From Eggerthellales bacterium UBA948 (GTDB lineage: Bacteria > Actinomycetota > Coriobacteriia > Coriobacteriales > UBA8131): a DNA stretch of 8,367 bases. Below the pieces are notes generated by a model. That model was not told where the DNA came from, did not search any database, and saw nothing but the letters and a program-made list of their open reading frames with translations. The number at the start of each line of letters is the position of its first letter. Position 1 is the stretch's first letter. Below are positions 6,635 to 8,367 of this stretch, piece after piece. The translations under genes and the position numbers were made by a program. The DNA lies in contig DBCW01000160.1 in NCBI GenBank assembly GCA_002293265.1, positions 1 through 8,367 of the forward strand, in the 5' to 3' direction.

Positions 6635-8367
6635 CTAATAAATCCCTCTAAAGAGATGTCCTGTGGTATAGCCTTCGCGCTTTGGTAAGCTACCTGCCCC
6701 TTTTACTGCCAAGTCGCGTGCCCTTACAGCTCGCTCTACCTCTGTCTTAATCTCTTTTGTTGTCAGCAGCGTGGCATCAACTACCATAGTTGAGATGCCT
6801 AATGTTACTAACTCCGGCATTGATGGTATCAGGTCTAGGGCTACTGCATTATATAAGTGGCTGCGTCCGTTGTTGTCGGTCTGTACCGGAAGCTTGTAGC
6901 CCTTTCTGTCTTCGAGGAGGCGTGGTGCCTTTCGGCGTACACATTTGGCGCAGTTCTGATCGCACGGACCTTGAGCCATCAATAGACAGTGCTCTGTGAC
7001 CATTACTTCCTGTTTGCCAAAAACTGTAAGTGCCAAAGGAAGCGGCGAGCTTGCCGATATCTCAGCGATGTTGTGGCAGCTAAGTTCAGGACTTAACCAG
7101 GCTTGCTTTATGCCTAAACGAGCCAGAGCTCTCACGCTTTGCTCGTTAGTGATATTGAGGCTTTGCCCACCATCGATTTCAAAGCCAAGATTGCCAAACA
7201 ACTCTATCTCACCAAGGTTGTTAGCTACAAGTGCCATACCGCACTCAAGCTCATCAGCAAGTTCTTCAAGATCATAATCGTGAGTGATCGCCGGAAGCAA
7301 CATCTTTATTGGTGTTTTTGCCGAGAAGCCTTTTAGCGCATCTAATGGGTTTATGATATCCCCGTCGTTGGCCTCGAAATTGAGTTCGTGCAAGTAAAGC
7401 AGGTCTGCTCCGGCGCGAAGAGCTGCTTTTGCTCCGGCAGCATCTGCAACAATTACAGCCAAGCGCACCTTGCCTTTTTGTGCAACGCTCAATGTGGATA
7501 GCTTTTCGCGTGCCGCCAGTTTTCGCTCTCGCCAAGGTTTAAGCAGCAGACTGCTCAGCTGTTCAAGCGCATCACTACGTAGTTTATGGATCTCAGAAAA
7601 TCCGGCTCCAACTCCTTCATCCAAAGAGATATCCCATGAGCAGATTGAAAACGGCGTGCCGCCAATGCGACCTACGTGTTCGCGTATGGCATCTTCAGTG
7701 AGGGGGCGAGTTTTGGCTACCTCAACGGTGTGGCCTTTAGCGACAGAGGCAATCGATGCATTTACATCTTTGGCTAAACAAAATCCAATACTCAAAGGCT
7801 CGTCAAGCTTTGCAGTAATGCTTGCAACAATCTCAACAACGCCATTATTACCTTTGAATAGGTCGTTTCCGTAGGTTGATTCGGCTGCGTCTTGCAAAGC
7901 AGCGTTTCGAACCCTAAACACCCTATCGCCAATGCTAACCGGATCTTTTACTTGCAAAAAGATTTGCGAATTAGAAGCAGCCTGAGTTAATGAATTGTTG
8001 TCTTTTGCATCGCGGACGCGATCTTTTACTTCAATGTTTTTGCGAGCAACCTCTAAACTGCCCCAAAAGCGCTCCAACTTTACAGTGGACCGTCCGCGCG
8101 AGGTCCTGAACTCCAATACATCTCCGGCGTTTACATCTTTTGTTAGGGCAACTGCAACTATGCCGTTAGCCAGCTTGGCAACCCTGCCTACTGTAACGCC
8201 TTGGTTGTTGGGGCGCGAGTAACTCATCATATCGTTGCCGCGATCGCCCTCAAGATAAGCGGTTGTAAAACCGCGCGAAAAAGTCTCGGCTAGTGCATCG
8301 TTGGGGGAGTTGGTGATGCTGATACTTTTATCCGGGCTGTCAAAGTGGATTCCCGCCTGCGCGGGAA
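6635..8367 (-). CDS. U32 family protein with DUF3656-like region, C-terminal part (RlhA-like)
   Basis: The visible 576 codons run open to the right edge, so the N-terminus is missing. An ATG at 8230 is not the start: conserved sequence (FSRGFTTAYLEGDRGNDMMS) continues upstream of it and no ribosome-binding site is adjacent. Numbering from that ATG, the segments are a beta-rich region (about 10-145), a DUF3656-like region with TPFSICSWDISLDEG (192-206) and SEIHKLRSDALEQL (212-225), then a second U32-like half with LLYLHELNFE (277-286) and QSLNITNEQSVRAL (356-369). Four cysteines (C415, C423, C427, C430) follow MVTEHC and are candidate Fe-S ligands. DRKGYKLPVQTD (441-452) and the C-terminal TTGHLFRG complete the family pattern. 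Annotated as peptidases, characterised members with this architecture (E. coli RlhA) hydroxylate 23S rRNA; that role is inferred here. A palindromic repeat lies within the frame at 8347-8367. Confidence 0.88.
   Translation of the reverse strand, partial: PAQAGIHFDSPDKSISITNSPNDALAETFSRGFTTAYLEGDRGNDMMSYSRPNNQGVTVGRVAKLANGIVAVALTKDVNAGDVLEFRTSRGRSTVKLERFWGSLEVARKNIEVKDRVRDAKDNNSLTQAASNSQIFLQVKDPVSIGDRVFRVRNAALQDAAESTYGNDLFKGNNGVVEIVASITAKLDEPLSIGFCLAKDVNASIASVAKGHTVEVAKTRPLTEDAIREHVGRIGGTPFSICSWDISLDEGVGAGFSEIHKLRSDALEQLSSLLLKPWRERKLAAREKLSTLSVAQKGKVRLAVIVADAAGAKAALRAGADLLYLHELNFEANDGDIINPLDALKGFSAKTPIKMLLPAITHDYDLEELADELECGMALVANNLGEIELFGNLGFEIDGGQSLNITNEQSVRALARLGIKQAWLSPELSCHNIAEISASSPLPLALTVFGKQEVMVTEHCLLMAQGPCDQNCAKCVRRKAPRLLEDRKGYKLPVQTDNNGRSHLYNAVALDLIPSMPELVTLGISTMVVDATLLTTKEIKTEVERAVRARDLAVKGAGSLPKREGYTTGHLFRGIY
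8347..8367. repeat. Third REP-like palindrome, inside the U32 reading frame
   Basis: The edge sequence has stem ATTCCCGC (8349-8356), a four-base centre CTGC and GCGGGAA (8361-8367, cut by the window). It matches the right arm of the element at 6536 except in the centre (CTGC instead of TTTC), and shares the preceding G (GGATTCCCGC). On the minus strand it is translated in the U32 frame as PAQAGIH followed by FDSPDKSISITNS, a low-conservation linker ahead of the conserved FSRGFTTAYLEG. Confidence 0.7.

Noticed and set aside
6635..8230. A complete 531-residue protein starting at the ATG at 8230
   Set aside because: The frame is open for 45 further codons to the window edge and includes conserved family sequence just upstream, so the ATG is internal and the gene is partial.

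Overview
The window looks like an ordinary chromosomal housekeeping region of a moderate-GC bacterium. The gene set is an AAK6-type cytidylate kinase-like protein, PurD, a DnaQ-exonuclease/DinG-helicase fusion, a U32 protein with a DUF3656-type region, and a twin-arginine (Tat) secreted protein. This would suit an anaerobic Coriobacteriia-like actinobacterium or a Firmicutes relative. That placement is inferred from gene content alone and is weak. No tRNA, rRNA, CRISPR array, transposase, prophage gene or recognisable defence gene is visible.

Layout from left to right. Positions 1-157 (minus) hold the 5' end of a gene with a Tat signal peptide, cut by the window edge. Across a short divergent spacer, 246-851 (plus) encodes the AAK6-type kinase-like protein. 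It converges on a minus-strand block that reads, in transcription order, acidic unknown protein (5764-5171), exonuclease-helicase (5106-2206, GTG start) and purD (2189-903). The last two are tightly coupled: the purD ribosome-binding site overlaps the helicase stop codon. A divergent spacer (5765-5926) with a 20-bp-phased direct repeat separates this block from a hotdog-fold thioesterase (5927-6442, plus). The thioesterase converges on a U32-family protein (8367-6635, minus) whose N-terminal part lies beyond the right edge.

The most unusual content is a family of short palindromic repeats with the core ATTCCCGCGAAAGCGGGAAT. Two copies in inverted orientation lie between the thioesterase and U32 genes, inside a further pair of imperfect 12-bp inverted arms. 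They form a REPIN/MITE-like element whose left hairpin also looks like a rho-independent terminator. A third, variant copy lies at the right edge, inside the open reading frame of the U32 gene, and appears to be translated in frame. The second most interesting point is the exonuclease-helicase fusion, which keeps both a complete exonuclease active site and a complete set of candidate iron-sulfur cysteines.

Functionally the genes are diverse: nucleotide metabolism, DNA repair, RNA modification (inferred for U32), a thioesterase and a secreted or redox protein. I see no single integrated novel system here.
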